A stretch of DNA of 64,000 nucleotides, taken from positions 31,788 to 95,787 of the forward strand of contig JXTB01000413.1 in assembly GCA_002914805.1 (NCBI GenBank), written 5' to 3'. Numbering within the stretch: the first letter of the stretch is position 1; every line of letters begins with the position of its first letter. Positions 35,702 through 48,500 of the stretch are shown one piece after another. The position numbers and the translations under genes were made by a program. This DNA is from Parasponia andersonii. Its lineage: Eukaryota; Streptophyta; Magnoliopsida; Rosales; Cannabaceae. The notes under the pieces are model-generated. The model was given only the letters and a program-made list of their open reading frames with translations, did no database searches and was not told the DNA's origin.

Positions 35702-38061
35702 CTATATTTCAAGCATCCTCGATCTTTTGTCCTCTAGTGCGAGATAACTTGTACATCTCAAGTCAAATGACAGTGTCAATAATATATGGTTCTTCCCAAG
35801 AGGGTCCAAATACATTAGTGCTCTACTCTTTAATATTAGGCAGAACTTGTCGAAGAACAAGAACTCTAACTTTGAATTGTCTATTTTTGATTTTAGAATT
35901 ATAATATCGAGCAATAAGTTGTTGGCATGATGCAATTCGTAGTTGAGACTGCTCGTGCTTTTCTTCCAAAAATTCGATCTCAATCCTCATCAATATATCA
36001 TTCTATCTTAGCTCATAAATTGATCGTCGTAAGGTGCTCGCACCAATCTCAATTGGGATCATCACCTCATATCCATAGGCCAGAGAGAATAAACTCTCTC
36101 TAATGATAGTTTGTTGAATGGTGTATTAAGCCTATAAAACTTCAAGAAGTATCTTTAGCCAAGCTCCTTTTTGTTCTTCTAGCTTCGTCTTTGGGTTTTG
36201 ATTAAGTAGCTTGTTTATAACTTCGAGTTGGACATTGGCCTATGGATGGACAATAACAAGGAAGCTTTTCTTGATTCCAAGTTATCGTAACAGTTGAGAA
36301 ACTCATCACAATCAAATTGTTTCCTATTATCAGAAATTATTGTATGTGGTATACCATAACGACAAATTATAGACTTGTAAACAAAATCTATCATTTTTTT
36401 TTTGTGAAAATGGCATTTAAAGCTCTAGCTTCTGTCTACTTAGTGAAATAACCAACTGCAACCACTACATGCTTCGATCTACCTCGCACTAATGGGAGCA
36501 TTCTAATAATATCAATTCTCTATATTGCGAATGGCCATGAACTATTCATCGAAGTTAGAGGAACAGGTGGTGTTCTAGAAATGGTGGAAAATCTTTGACA
36601 TCTGTCGCATCTCTTGGTGAATTCCATTGCATCTTTCTTCATAGTGGGCCAAAAATACCCTTATCTGAGAGCTTTGTTCATAAGTGCTTGCCCACTAGAA
36701 TGATTTTCACATATCCCCTTATGAGTTCTCCTCATAATATAGTGTACTTTTTCTTTGTCTACACATAACAATAATGGCAAGCTAAAACTTCTTCGATAAA
36801 GCTTCCCGTCATAGATGATATAGTGAGCTGCCTTCATTCGAAGTTGATTTGTATCATCTTTATTCTCCAAAAGATCGTCATCTTGTAGATATTTCATTAT
36901 AAGGTCCATCCATGAAGGTTTAAGGTCAACTAACATGGTTACTGAGGGCTCTACTTTGATACTTGGCTTTGTGAGGAATTCGATAGAATCTACCTTTAGC
37001 ACTTCTTCATCTTTTGACTAAAGGATCTATCTAAGTATTCTTTGTAAGAGAAAGCAGTTGAATACTATAAGTGGTGAATATTGAGAATAATCTTTGTACT
37101 TCTTGTAGATAGGCTAGCATCTTTCCACCTCTAGCCTGGTAGTCTCTAATGACTTGACAAATGACCAACTGAGAGTTACTGTATACCTCGATCATCTCGA
37201 CCTTTATTTCTTGTGAGAGCTTAAGTCTAGCTATCAGTGCCTCATATTCTGCCTTGTTATTCAATGCTAGAAATCCGAAGCAAAGTGTACAATGAATAGT
37301 ATACCCCTATAAACTGATTAATATCAAACCCACACCAACTTCATTCTTGTTTGACGATCCATCAACATAAAGTTTTCACAATTCTATTAAATCCATGGTA
37401 GGTTTCTCAATTACTTCAGTGGGAAGATCAACATTGTAGGTGAACTCTGTAATAAAATTTGCAAGAGCCTGACCGAGATTGGAGTTTGAGGTAAAAAGTT
37501 AATATCGAATTGACTTAGCTCAGCCGCCCACTTTAGTAATCGTCCTGACACTTCAGACTTTCGCAAAATCTACTTTAAAGGAAAATTGGTGAAAACTTCA
37601 ATTGAATGTATGCAGCCAACTTTTCCATCTCCAGATATCTCGTCTCAACATTTAAGAGTCTTTTGCTCACATAATATAGGCCACTATATATTCTCTTTTT
37701 TCAGATAAGTGTAGCACTTGTCGCATACTTGAAAACAGCGAGGTATGAGTATAACTTTTTCTCTGGCTTTGGCTTTGACAACAGTGGCGGAGGACCAAGT
37801 GTTTTTTTAATTCTTGCAACGTCTGCTCGCATTTCTCTGTCTACTCAAACTTCTTTGAATCCTTCAACGCCTCGAAGAATAGTTGGCATTTGTTAGTTGA
37901 TCTTGATACAAATTGACTTAGTGTAGCTACTTTTCCCACCAAGCTCAACATATCTTTAGGTTTGCGAGGTGATTGCATGTCGATCTATGCTTAAATCTTT
38001 TGAGGATTAGCTTTAATGCCTCGCTAATTGACTATAAACCTCAAGAACTTCCCAAATCCTT
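35702..38061 (-). pseudogene. Gypsy pol remnant: reverse transcriptase end, RNase H, second RNase H, integrase
   Basis: Read from 38061 downward. The C-terminal end of reverse transcriptase appears first (GKFLRFIVN then ANPQKI). Next is the retroviral-type RNase H region, with SRSTNKCQLFFEALK and YTHTS-like remnants. The second, archaeal-type RNase H follows, with YVDGSSNKNEVG near 37370 and NNKAEYEALIA / VYSNSQLVICQV at 37264-37160. The integrase finger (HKGICENHSSG near 36730, DRCQRFS near 36600) follows, then a core with WPFAI, DII and VAVGYFTK, and the tail ends at 35702. Stops occur throughout. The catalytic YxDD segment and most of reverse transcriptase are absent because the sequence breaks at 38062. 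Confidence 0.8.
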
Positions 38062-39461
38062 AATAAGTGTATTTTACACTTATTTTTACTATAATTTCGA
38101 GCTTAAGAATTGCTTGCCTTTGAGCTCTTTTTACTTGTTTTATTGTTTTTGATGCATATTTTAAATGAGAAGTTATTGAGAGGAGAATTCCAACTTTTCA
38201 CATGAAATCGAGGCCAAACTAAGGCAATTTCAATCATTTATATGCAAAAATAGACGAATGAATGTCTCAGCAGGGTTAGTAGTACTAGAATGGAAAAAGC
38301 TCAGCAAAACTGGGCACTACAACGCCAAAAGTTCCAGCGAACTGGCGCTACAGCACCACGGAAATTTCCATGGCACTGCAGCACGGTGCCGTGACACTGT
38401 GACATCAACCTTGTGGTGCCGCAGTGCCACGTCCATGGTACTACAGTGCCATCTCCTTAGTATTGTGGCACCGCAATACCACCTGTTCGACTGTCTTGGC
38501 ACCACAGTGCCACAAAGTGCAGACATGTTTCAGAATTACTGGATTGTGGGCAGTTGCCTCTTCTATATAAACTCTCTTACACTCATCTAATGAAAAACAA
38601 CAGAAAGGAGGACAAAAACCTAGAAGCTAAGGGTTTCTAAGGCTACTTCAAAGGAGAAAACAACATTAAAGAGAAGATTCATGAAGAAGGAACAATCAGA
38701 TTAGAAGCTTTAAACGAGTTTTTCTATCTCTTACTCTTATCTTTTTCTCTTTTATTTTCTGCAGAATGATTATATATCAGTTTTTGTATATTTGTTATGA
38801 ATCATTTTGTATGAACATGAGCTAAACTCTATTACGAGAGAGGCAATTAAACCTTAAATGTAATCCAACTATTATGAGTTGATTGTTCTATCTTGAGCTG
38901 AATGCTTCTATTTACTTGACCATTAAATAGAGTTGTGAAATCGATATGAAATTGAGAAAGAGATTATAAGTTTAGATATAGATAGAATATCATAAGATTG
39001 CCTAGTATAGGGTGAGTTTGCATAGGATAGGAATATACCTATGTAACTTATATAACCTTGTGTGAGAATGACCAAACTTAATAAGTCTAATCAATTTATG
39101 TTAGGAATACATAATATCTCATTTAGAAATTTTTACTTATGTCTTGGAAAAGATTTTGTGAATACTTTAGGATTCTCTATTGTCAATTCTATATGGATAA
39201 TTGTTTTATAAGGAAAACTAGTAGTTGGAGAAGTTAGAAGGTAGATTACATCCTTAGGTTCCCTATTATTGCTTTAAGAACTATTTCGGTTGCTTAGGTT
39301 TCAATTTCCTTTCTTTCCTTTTACATTGTTATTTACACTTTAATTCTTGCACAAAACCATCGAATATTGTCGTTTGGATAAATTGGAATCTAGTTTCAGT
39401 TAGTACTTAGCATTTGTAAATTAAGTACTCCTCGTAGGATTGACACTCTCTTACTCTATAT
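38062..39461 (+). mobile_element. LTR-like block with repeated GTGCCAC motifs
   Basis: It begins TAATAAGTGTATTTTACACTTATTTTTAC, a form of the TGATAAGTGCATTT start seen on many plant gypsy LTRs, and ends near CTCCTCGTAGGATTGACACTC, a typical gypsy LTR tail. Bases 38330-38520 are unusually GC-rich for the window and consist of variants of GGCACCACAGTGCCAC, partly palindromic. A TATATAAACTC box lies near 38564. It abuts the next LTR at 39462 directly, so its own 3' edge may be lost. No partner LTR is present in the window. Confidence 0.5.
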
Positions 39462-40822
39462 TGTTGACCTATATGGTATTCAATCTTATCTTATTTTGAT
39501 AATAACAAACATGTGATTTTGTTACTAATAACTGACTTGAGTTTTTAGTTATGAAGTTGAAAAAGAAATTGATAAAACTCAAAAAATGAAGTCCTCAAGA
39601 ATAGCACATCATTGAAAAATCTCGAAGGTTGAAGATGAATGTGAAGAATCAAGATTCAAGATCAAGTCTAAATAAGTTAAAATTTATTTCCTAGTCTTAT
39701 ACTTGATTTATTGCATGGCACAAAATATTCTCTTTGATATGGCTCAAAAATCTTTCATATTAATTTTTAAACAAATCTTCAAAGAATTAGCTAAACTTTA
39801 AATCCACTAATTCTTAATTGTTTGAAAATAAATATTATTTCTAATCTAGCCCAAATATTCTCAAAAATACATTTTTTAATGTTAAAAATGATTTGAAAAG
39901 AAAGTTTTAAGGACGACCAAAAATTGGTTCAAAGAAATCAAAAATAGGTTTCTGAACAATTTTGGTCGACCAGGCTTGGTCAACCAAAATAACGGCAAAA
40001 AATAACTGTTAGAGTTGAACTGGCATGTCAAAGTCCAATAGCTAGGTTTTTCGTCGACCAAAATTATTTCTGGCCGACCTAAATTTTGGCAGCAAGTTAC
40101 CAACGGTCGAAAATGGCTAGTTTTTGAAGATGCTTTTAAATAGAGCCAAGTTTGATGACTTAGAAAGAGAGAATGTGAACCTACATTGATATCCAATCAG
40201 TTTCTAAGTGCAAAAAGCTTTCTTTTACTCCACTTTAACTTTCAAATTTATTTGAGCCATTCCTAGAGCATATTTGTGCATTTTTCTCAAATCACCTAAG
40301 CTTATCTTGTATTATTTCTTTGAGAGGTGATTCTTTTAGTAAGTATTCACTTGTATTTTCATAAAAATATTGTTAAGAGGTGAGGTTGGCACCAAAGTCA
40401 TAAACAACCCAGTATAAGTGAGGTTGACATCGGATTCTAAACAATCTGTGATTAGGCATAATAGAGCCAGATTCAAGACTATTGTAAAGGCGTGGGTGTG
40501 CCTAAGAAGAAATCACTCTATTTGTACAAGGGGTCGGTCAAGTCCATAATCTTGATCCGATAGTGGAAAGCTCTAAGCAAGTTGCGAAGAGCCGGAGATG
40601 TAGGCAAACCGTCGAGTTTGTCAAACCTCGTAAAAATAGCATTTACAATCTCTCTATTTCTATCTCTTTAATTTATTTACTTTGATGTTGTGCTTATTTA
40701 TTTGCTATTTTTACTTGCTCCATTCATTATTTGCTCAATCTTGTTACTTAATTCAAAAGTTGGTAAAAGTCTTAAAATCCTAATTCATCCCCCCTCTTGG
40801 GTTAGCTATTCTTGGGACAACA
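39462..40822 (+). repeat. 5' LTR of a truncated SIRE-like copia element
   Basis: Starts TGTTGACCTATATGG and ends TTGGGACAACA. It is followed directly by ATTAGTATCAGAG, a near match to the tRNA-Met primer-binding site (TGGTATCAGAGC). The length (1361 bp) suits SIRE/Maximus-type copia LTRs. The partner 3' LTR is missing. Confidence 0.75.
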
Positions 40823-40823
40823 A

Positions 40824-40838
40824 TTAGTATCAGAGTTT
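40824..40838 (+). other. Primer-binding site for initiator tRNA-Met
   Basis: TTAGTATCAGAGTTT lies one base after the LTR end and matches the consensus TGGTATCAGAGC with one or two transitions. It fixes the LTR border and the plus orientation of this copia fragment. Confidence 0.7.
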
Positions 40839-40872
40839 GGTGCTCAATTTTCTAAAGCTTACCATTTTTGAG

Positions 40873-41746
40873 ATGGCTAATCCAAACAATTTTTCTTTTC
40901 AAGGTTGTCACCTTCCAAACCACCTTTCTTTAATGGAAGTGATTTTAACTATTGGAGAAGTCATATGGACACATATCTTAGATCCATAGATTTTGATTTA
41001 TGGTATATTGTCACAAGAGGTCCATTAAAAATTACAAAGATTATTAATAGAGTTAAAGTAGAAAAAGATATTGAGGAATATGATGAAAAAAATAAAATGT
41101 CTTTTATCAAAAATAGAAAAGCTAGAAACATTCTTATGTGTGGTCTAGATAGGAATGTATATAATAATATTGAAAAAGCTAAAGATGCTCATGAATTATG
41201 GAATATGCTTGAAGTATCATATCAAGGAACTAATTCCATGAAGGAAACTAGAATTAATATTTTCACAAGAAACTATAATTTATTCAAAATGGAGAAAGAT
41301 GAATCTATTTCTCAAATGTTTACTAGATTTACCTCCATCATTAACTCTCTTAGTACTTTAGGAAAAACATTTCCAAATGGTGAGTTAGTGAGTAAGATTC
41401 TTAGAAGCCTCCCTTGAACATATAGAAGTAAGGTGGTAGCTTTTTAAGAAGTAAAGGACCTTAGCAAACTTACTTTTGAAGAACAAGAAAAAATTACCAA
41501 TATGTGCTTCATGGTAATAGAAAATGAGGTAAGCTCTTTTAAACCTAAAGGTGAATATTATGATGATAGTGATACTAGCAGTGATTTTAGTAATGATATT
41601 GATTATGATTTATCATATGAAACTTTATTGAGTGATTTCAATGATTTACACAAAAACTAAGAAAAAGTCATTTTCAAGAACAATGCTCTTAAAAAGAAAA
41701 TTCTTAATTTGTCAAAAATAGTTAAAAAGTTTACCAAAGAAAATGA
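40873..41746 (+). pseudogene. Truncated copia Gag (UBN2-type) of the SIRE-like element
   Basis: The start is probably the ATG at 40873 (MANPNNFSFQG). A 1-bp shift before 40905 leads to a 170-codon open frame with PPFFNGSDFNYWRSHMDTYL near the N-terminus, then CGLDRNVYNNI, AHELWNMLE and SYQGTNSMKETRIN. These are the pattern of a copia gag polyprotein, UBN2 domain. After a TGA at 41416 the frame continues with acidic and Lys-rich segments (EYYDDSDTSSD, LKKKILNLSKIVKKFTKENE). The sequence then stops abruptly at about 41746, where minus-strand gypsy protease begins. No zinc knuckle, protease or later domains of this element are present. Confidence 0.75.
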
Positions 41747-43404
41747 AGTTTGAAGTAACAGCTTGAAGTAACAGCTTGAAATTCCCTTAAGGTTGGTCTT
41801 CCCATAATGGAATTGAATGCGGAGGGGCAATTTACTATTAAAAATTGAGCAATTATGGTCGAAACTCTAGGATAAGCCCCAATGTTCACCATCAGCTCAA
41901 TCATGCCCATCGATCTTATGCTATCACCAATAAATCTGTAGAGTGGAGTGACAACAAATTTTAAGTCACTATCACTCAACCTCATCTTCTTGAAGGCATC
42001 ATAGTCTAAGATGTCGACAACACTCCCATTATCAACTAACACTCGCCATTAGCCATCTTTCTCTTATTAATCTTTCGATCTCATCTTTCAGGGCGTGGCA
42101 ATTATTAGTGTCGTGTCCAATATTATTGTGATACCGGCAGAACTTATTGGGATCACTTCTCCCTCTATCCCATTTTATCGGTTCTGGCTGACGATATTGC
42201 TCCTGCTAATTTATGACCGCATAAATATGATCTATGGATGTACTTAGCTTGATATAATTATTGAATCTCAGAGGAGCTCTTGGAATCTCTTGTTTCTTTT
42301 GCTTGGGATGCTTTTTGGTTGGTTGCTCATTCTTGCTCTTTTTGTACTTCTTGTTGTTACTACTAGTTGTGGTTATGTCTTTGGTCGCATCTTTTCCTCA
42401 TTCCTTCTTCATTTTATGAAGATTTTCGCATGAAGATTCCACCCTCAGATGTTGACCAACTCTCTGATAAAATTCTTCAAGAGTTCTGCATTCTTACTCT
42501 AGCAACTCCTCCCAAAATTTAGTCTCTGATTATACCCTGGCCATCATTAGAATCAAGACTCTCTTTTCAAGTAGGTAGTTGACTTTTGCCAGTTATGAAG
42601 TAAAATGATTTAGGTAAGATCGTAGAGTCTCTTCTGGACCTTGTTGAATAGCAAACAGACTGATTAATGGAACAGTAAAGTTCTTCACAACCTAGAATTG
42701 TCTCAAGACTATAGTTTGCAGTTATCCTCAGGATGAGATCAAACCAGGCTTAAGTCCTCGAAACTACTTCTTCGTTGTACCTGTGAGAGTTACAGCAAAG
42801 CACTTGCAACATGCTAGGTCATCGACATAGTGAAGCTCTATAAAGTCACTAAAGTGATCCATATGATCCTGTGGATCGATTTTCCCATCAAAAGTATTTA
42901 TGGTGAGAAGTTTGAATCCGGCAGGTAATACAGTAGCTTGAACCTCCTCTTTGAATGATGATTGACGATATCCATTAGTGAGCTCATCATCCTAGCCAAC
43001 AAGTACATCTAATACGATCCTCAAATTATGAAAATCAATGTTTAGATAAAAGACATCATCTCTTACTGTTGGCAAGGGTGACCTTTGGTCATTGTTATCA
43101 GACATAAGTTAGATTGATTAGGTAGGGTTTGTTGTAACCTTTGTGAAGATTCCACTGAGATAGTTCAATGAGATGATGTTCGGTCATTATGATGTGATGG
43201 GGATTGCTCATAACTACCTGTTTGATATCGTTGTTCTAGATATTGTCTCAGGTCAACAGAATTCTGCTTCAGCTCTGTACTTATTCTTTCAAAGACTATT
43301 CTTGACTGACAATTTTGCTCATTGCTCAGATACTCACAGTTGACGGTAGCTCTCTGAGAAGGTTGTCCATGATTGCAACTCCTGGTGCCAGATTCCTGGG
43401 GCAA
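41731..43404 (-). pseudogene. Gag and protease remnant of the Tat-like gypsy element
   Basis: From 43404 downward: a Gln/Ser-rich N-terminal region, then the gag core (TFDGKIDPQDHMDHFSDF near 42900-42850 and CKCFAVTLTGTTKK near 42800). A CCHC-like motif with FCRYHNNIGHDTNNCH lies near 42120, then the aspartic protease with LVDNGSVVDILDYDAF at its start (the active-site D-[TSN]-G appears as DNG), and VNCPSAFNSIMGRPTL. Several stops separate the segments. The protease end borders the SIRE-like fragment at 41746, where a 13-bp unit TGAAGTAACAGCT occurs twice. Confidence 0.75.
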
Positions 43405-43823
43405 GTCTGCGACATTGTCTTTTCCATTAAAGGTGCGATCTACACAGTGCTCCTACAAGGTTCTGTACTAGTTGCGATTTCTTGCTTCTTCAATCTAAAT
43501 TTCTCTTTCAGGTTGTCAAGCAGGACGATCTCTAGGACATTCGTATTGTGGTGGAGTCACTATCTATCCTTCAACAACTCATCATAAAGAGTTATTAATT
43601 TGATTGGTAATTTGCTAAAGGTTAGTTAAAGCATCCTCTATGAGATCTTATCTTTGAATTATATTCTCTAATGCGATCACAGCAGATTGATCCTGAGTAG
43701 GATCGACCTGTGCAATAGTAGTATTTCGGGGTAGATTTTAGCTAATTCTAGCATTTCTAGTAGTGTTCCTGGTATTTACTATTATTGAAGAAGCAAAATT
43801 GTCAAACGAAATTGTCAAATTTT

Positions 43824-44422
43824 TGTTGATGGAGGTTTTGTCAATAATTAATTTAAGATGTGGCTTATGTGTGAAAAATGTTGATAAATCAAAGCAAATA
43901 AAGAGACAAGAATTTTATAGTGGTTCAACTCGAAAAAAAATGAGTCTTCATCTACTGTTCTTTATTATGTTCTAAAGAATTACAACAGTTACTCTAAGTC
44001 TCAATATGAAAGCAAAGAGAGAATTACAAAGAATGTGTAATGAAGTGATTGCGTGAGATGACTGTGAGATAATTATGTCGCGAAAAAGTATGAAACTGGG
44101 CCTCCTTTTTATAGATGAGGGTGACTCAATATTTCCCAATTGTAAAAACATAAAAGTACATAATCAAAAAAATATAATTTCTAGTAATAATACAAAATTG
44201 GGTAATAACTAATAAATGAATAGCTTGATTTTCATCCAAAAACTTATTTCTCTTTTTTTGCAGGTTATCTATCTGAAGAAGACTGCTTTAATTTTTTTTT
44301 TGCTGGTCGTACTTTACTCATTTGAAGGAGGTCGTATTTCAATCAAAAAGGCACATATGCGACCTAACGTATTTAACTCGATCGTTGACTTTCATTTCCT
44401 AATATAGATTTAAGATTGCACA
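43824..44422 (-). repeat. 5' LTR of the Tat-like gypsy element
   Basis: Plus-strand borders are TGTTGATGGAGG and GATTGCACA. It aligns with 27898-28508 end to end with many substitutions and small indels, which suggests an old insertion. On the minus strand it starts TGTGCAATCTTAAATC. Confidence 0.75.
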
Positions 44423-45526
44423 GCAATAAGTCATATATTAACGAGGAGTTATTTCTAAATGATACTTATTCTAGTCACACACAAATTTTGAGTAGCTACT
44501 TGCACTAAATTTCTACACTTTTTTGGATAGTCGTGAATGTGTTATTCTCCAATAACCAACGTGGACTGTACACCAAAACTAAGGCATGCATTTTGATGGC
44601 AGGTAGCCAAATATATACTACTTTCTGGGTATTAAAATTTAAGAAAACTAGATACCTGCCCTAGCTATAGTAAGGCATTCATTCATGCACACTGTTGGTG
44701 AAGAAGGAAGCGACAAATATATAAAGGAGAGATCGTCTCTGGAAAATTGATTTCAGCCCTACAAAATGGATTTAAAGGAAGTACACTGCCAATATATTTG
44801 GTTCGTTGCGCTTTTTTTTGGCTATATATATGTACTTCAAAGGAAAGTAATGTAGTATAAATTATTCCTAGATCTGTATGAGAAACGAATTAAGATAAAG
44901 AACAAAAAGACATTAAAAATAAAAATAAGAAAGTGAAAGGAAATAATAGTGGCAGATTCTTGCATCGTATTTTGGCCCTAGAAGATGGGATTACTCGAGT
45001 GTATGAATTAGGCACATGACAGGGCCAAGACATTAGAATTTAGAATATAGATAACTCTAGTTCACGCCAAAGTCTTGTGAATTGGACTATCAAAGTTTGT
45101 TGATTAAGCACCAATATTGATGTGACTATGATCGATGTAGCCGAAATTTTTAGGTTCGCAGAATTTGGCAGTTGGCAGCAGCTTGCAATATACTTCGAAA
45201 AAAAGGTGCACTTTCAGTGTTGTATTTTAAAATTCCCCAAGGGCAATGCCAAATTTTCAACTCTTAAAATCGTTGACATCTTCACCTCCAGCTAACCCAA
45301 CCCCCCACATCACTATGGTCCATTACTGAAAAAATAAATAAATTGAAGGATAATATGCTTTTGTGGTTTATGGAGAGTATACGTCTAGCTATAGGATATA
45401 TTGGAGGGAGGATAAGAGTGAAAATTAGCTCTAACCACACAATGAATGTCAACCGTACAAAATGTGAATGTGGGAATGCTATGTATACGGTGTTTTGTTA
45501 TGGTCTTGGGAAGGTCTATCCTACGA

Positions 45527-45528
<2 letters not shown>
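44423..45528. other. Intergenic DNA
   Basis: No gene, terminal repeat or RNA feature recognised. Confidence 0.5.

Positions 45529-45584
<56 letters not shown>
45529..45584. repeat. (AT)n microsatellite, about 28 units
   Basis: An almost pure AT dinucleotide array. It creates IYIYIY open frames on both strands, which are artefacts. Confidence 0.95.
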
Positions 45585-45588
<4 letters not shown>

Positions 45589-48500
45589 ACAACAACGGTA
45601 ATCCTCGTGAGATAAGGCAAAAGTCTCCACTTGACTTGACTCTTCAATGCGTCATTTAAACTACTAACTCTACTAGGTACTTTGTCTTTTATCTATTGGT
45701 AGGTATAATTTTCTAAATATTCGATTTTGATCTAATAACTATTTTTTTTATTAGCAAAAAACTAAAGGGTTGTTGCCCAAAAAATAAAGTAGTTATCACT
45801 GATTAGATTTTGTACATAACCCATAATTTATACAAAATGCTTAGTAATTTTACAAAAATCACCATTTGAGTCTCTTCTTTTATATATATATATATAGCTA
45901 AACATATTAATGAGTAATTCCTTACAAGAAGAAAAATCAAAGTTAATCAGATGAATCCTAATTACTAGTTAGGTTGGAATCTCACAGACAAACTTAATAT
46001 GTGTGCAATAACTCCAAACCAAAAATCTTTATAAATAAAGGAGAGAAAAGATACAAAATGTTCATACAAGGTGGGAAAAAACATACAAAATAGAAAAATA
46101 ACAAGTAACTAATGTGTCTATATATAATTAATGTACAAATAGTCACTGATGATATATTATTTGTGGAACAAATGAGATACATTGTCACTTCCTAAAAAAA
46201 AAAAAAAGAAAAGAAAAAAAAAAGAGATACATGGTCACTAACTGACTCTTTGTTGCAGATAGCGTATTCGTTAAATAACCGTACCTTTTCTCTTTTTGTT
46301 TCTTTAGTGAATCACAACTATTCATATTTAGAAAGACAGTACTCTTATGTGCCAGATGTTGAGCAAATTAAATGTATTGGTCCACTTATTATAAGAGGTT
46401 ATCAACTACATCTATTCAATTTCCCATGTCATTTATGTAATGTACTTCTCCTTCAGTTTTGTTTTTCTTTTTTTTTTTTATTCCTTTTCTTTTTTGTTTA
46501 TCTTTATATAACAAAGAAAAATTTATACCACGTTCAAGAGAAAAAATATATATACGAAAAGGCCCAGTGCATTCATTTATTGCCTCCTTTCAGTTATTTT
46601 GTCTGAACCACACTAATATAGATGTATTTATTGTTTACAATTATTTTAAAAAAATTGCACTTGATGGTTAAACTGGGCATGTACAATGCACATCGACACT
46701 CAAACAGTCCTTTCTCACGTGAAATATAAATAAGAGGCATGGAATGGATGTTCATGAGAATTAATATAGGGATTATATAACTCTTTTATCTCTTGTCGTT
46801 CTTTTTCATATTTAATGTCTTCGAAGTTAATGTTGTCACCCAAATTAATTCCAAAAAGAAGTTCAGCGGCTAAAAGTGGTAGTTAATAGAGTATTTTTAA
46901 AAAAAATGATATTAACTTTGATTAATGTTATTTAAAAAGATGATATTTGACTACTTAACCCGCTAGATGGCTGGTAATCATTTTTTTTTTCTTTTCTTAT
47001 TTTTTTTATACATGACGGTCGGTCATAAGATATTTATAAGAAATGTCCTTTTTATTTCAATTTAAAAAATAGCCATTTTATACCTATTTAATAAATAGTT
47101 GTTTTATAAGTTTGTTTTCATAAATGACCGTTTTCTAGCTCATCAATTTTTTAAAAAAATGAATCAATTTCATAAAAAATAAATCATTTTTTTAAATGAA
47201 TCAATATGTTCTAATCTATTAAATATGAAAAATGTCCATTTTCCAAATTATTTTAAAAATCTATCTTTTTTAACAGTTAAAACAACGGCCATTTTTCAAA
47301 CAATAATCTGAAATTTGGCCATTTAGCTAAAAACCCCTAGTCACAAAATATATGCTGTCATAAAAATTTAACATAAAAATATTATTTGGTCCCAAAACAA
47401 GCCCAGTCTCGTCGGCCCTTTTCAGAGAGAAAATAGAGTGGCAGTTCGATTTTTACTCTTCATATAAATAAATGTCCCCCTTTTTTTTTCCCCTTCTTGT
47501 AGCCAAAATTTCTACAGCATTTGAAAAACATATATTGCCTAATATTCGGCTAATTTGCTATAAGTCTCGCCCTCGCCCAATTTCCTATAACCAAACTTTT
47601 AGCCCGACCTCATAGCTCGAAATTCATACTACACCACACCTCGACATCTGCCTTAATTGGAAAAACAAAATATAAATATATACAAAGAAGTAGCAAAGGA
47701 ATATATTTTATTAGAAGAAGAAGCATTACCATTTTACAAATAGGATTACATCACCTACCCATTAAAGGACCTCTTTCAGCCAAATTTTATACATTTTATT
47801 TTGATTATTATTAATATTAACTTTCAAATTTAAAACTTGTAATAAAATTATATCATCAAACATTAATTTTGACTATATAGTTTACCAAAATAGTACCTTT
47901 TAAATTTCAAATCTATATATTTAAAAAGAAAATCAAATTTAAAGGTTATTTAAAATTAATAAGTAAAGCTAAATATTAAAAAAGAAATTATAGGTTTTTG
48001 CATTTTTTTTCAGAATCAACTTGTCAATAATTATCATTTAATTATTTTTAAACAAATTGTTTTAAGGATATATCTTAGAATTTTGAAAAGTTAGGGATGG
48101 TACATATTTGTTGTAAGTTTTAAATTTAATGGCCCATATTAATAATAATTAAAATCTAAATATAAACAAACAGTCATAAATAAAATGTAATTATTCCTTT
48201 GTTAAAAACCAATGAAGATCCTGCTAAATAACATTTTAAGATATTTTCTATCATCATTTTTAACAATAAAAGTATTACAGACAAGCCGACAGCTTAACTT
48301 TAGAGGTGACAATTTTGGAGACAACTCAAAACTCGCACAGTAACTGAAACCGATAAAATTGACTTGAATAATTAATTTTTTAATTAAAATTCATCTTGAA
48401 ATAATAAATTATTTCATAATATGTGTTTTCTTTTAGTGTATTTCAAATATATAATTCTAGCAAAAAAATGTTATTATTAGCTCTTTATAATCTTGAGTAA

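Larger units (their letters stand above)
27898..44422 (-). mobile_element. Tat-like Ty3/gypsy retrotransposon carrying nested insertions (16.5 kb)
   Basis: Two similar LTRs (27898-28508 and 43824-44422) bracket minus-strand gag, protease, RNase H and integrase remnants in gypsy order. The long stretch between integrase and the 3' LTR carries an antisense ORF on the plus strand, a hallmark described for Tat-lineage elements. The element also has the second, archaeal-type RNase H typical of that lineage. Removing the solo LTR (31503-34041) and the 38062-41746 block leaves about 10.3 kb, a normal size for the group. The N-terminal two-thirds of the reverse transcriptase is missing at the inner block. 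No convincing target duplication or primer-binding site was found. Confidence 0.75.

Noticed and set aside
38258-38590. 110-codon frame and its antisense partner in the LTR block
   Set aside because: The openness is due to the GC-rich GTGCCAC repeats; both strands are open equally, as expected for a repeat artefact.
27898-44422. Single intact giant (Ogre-type) retrotransposon
   Set aside because: Size is explained by nested insertions; there is no extra ORF between the 5' LTR and gag, and the core is about 10 kb.
45343-45659. Open frames with IYIYIYIY runs on both strands
   Set aside because: They are produced by the (AT)n microsatellite at 45529-45584, which lacks stops in some frames; there is no other coding signal.
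46250-46671. 118-codon and 70-codon frames near 46.3-46.7 kb
   Set aside because: They end in Phe/Leu-rich runs from poly-T tracts and contain no recognisable domain or splice context.
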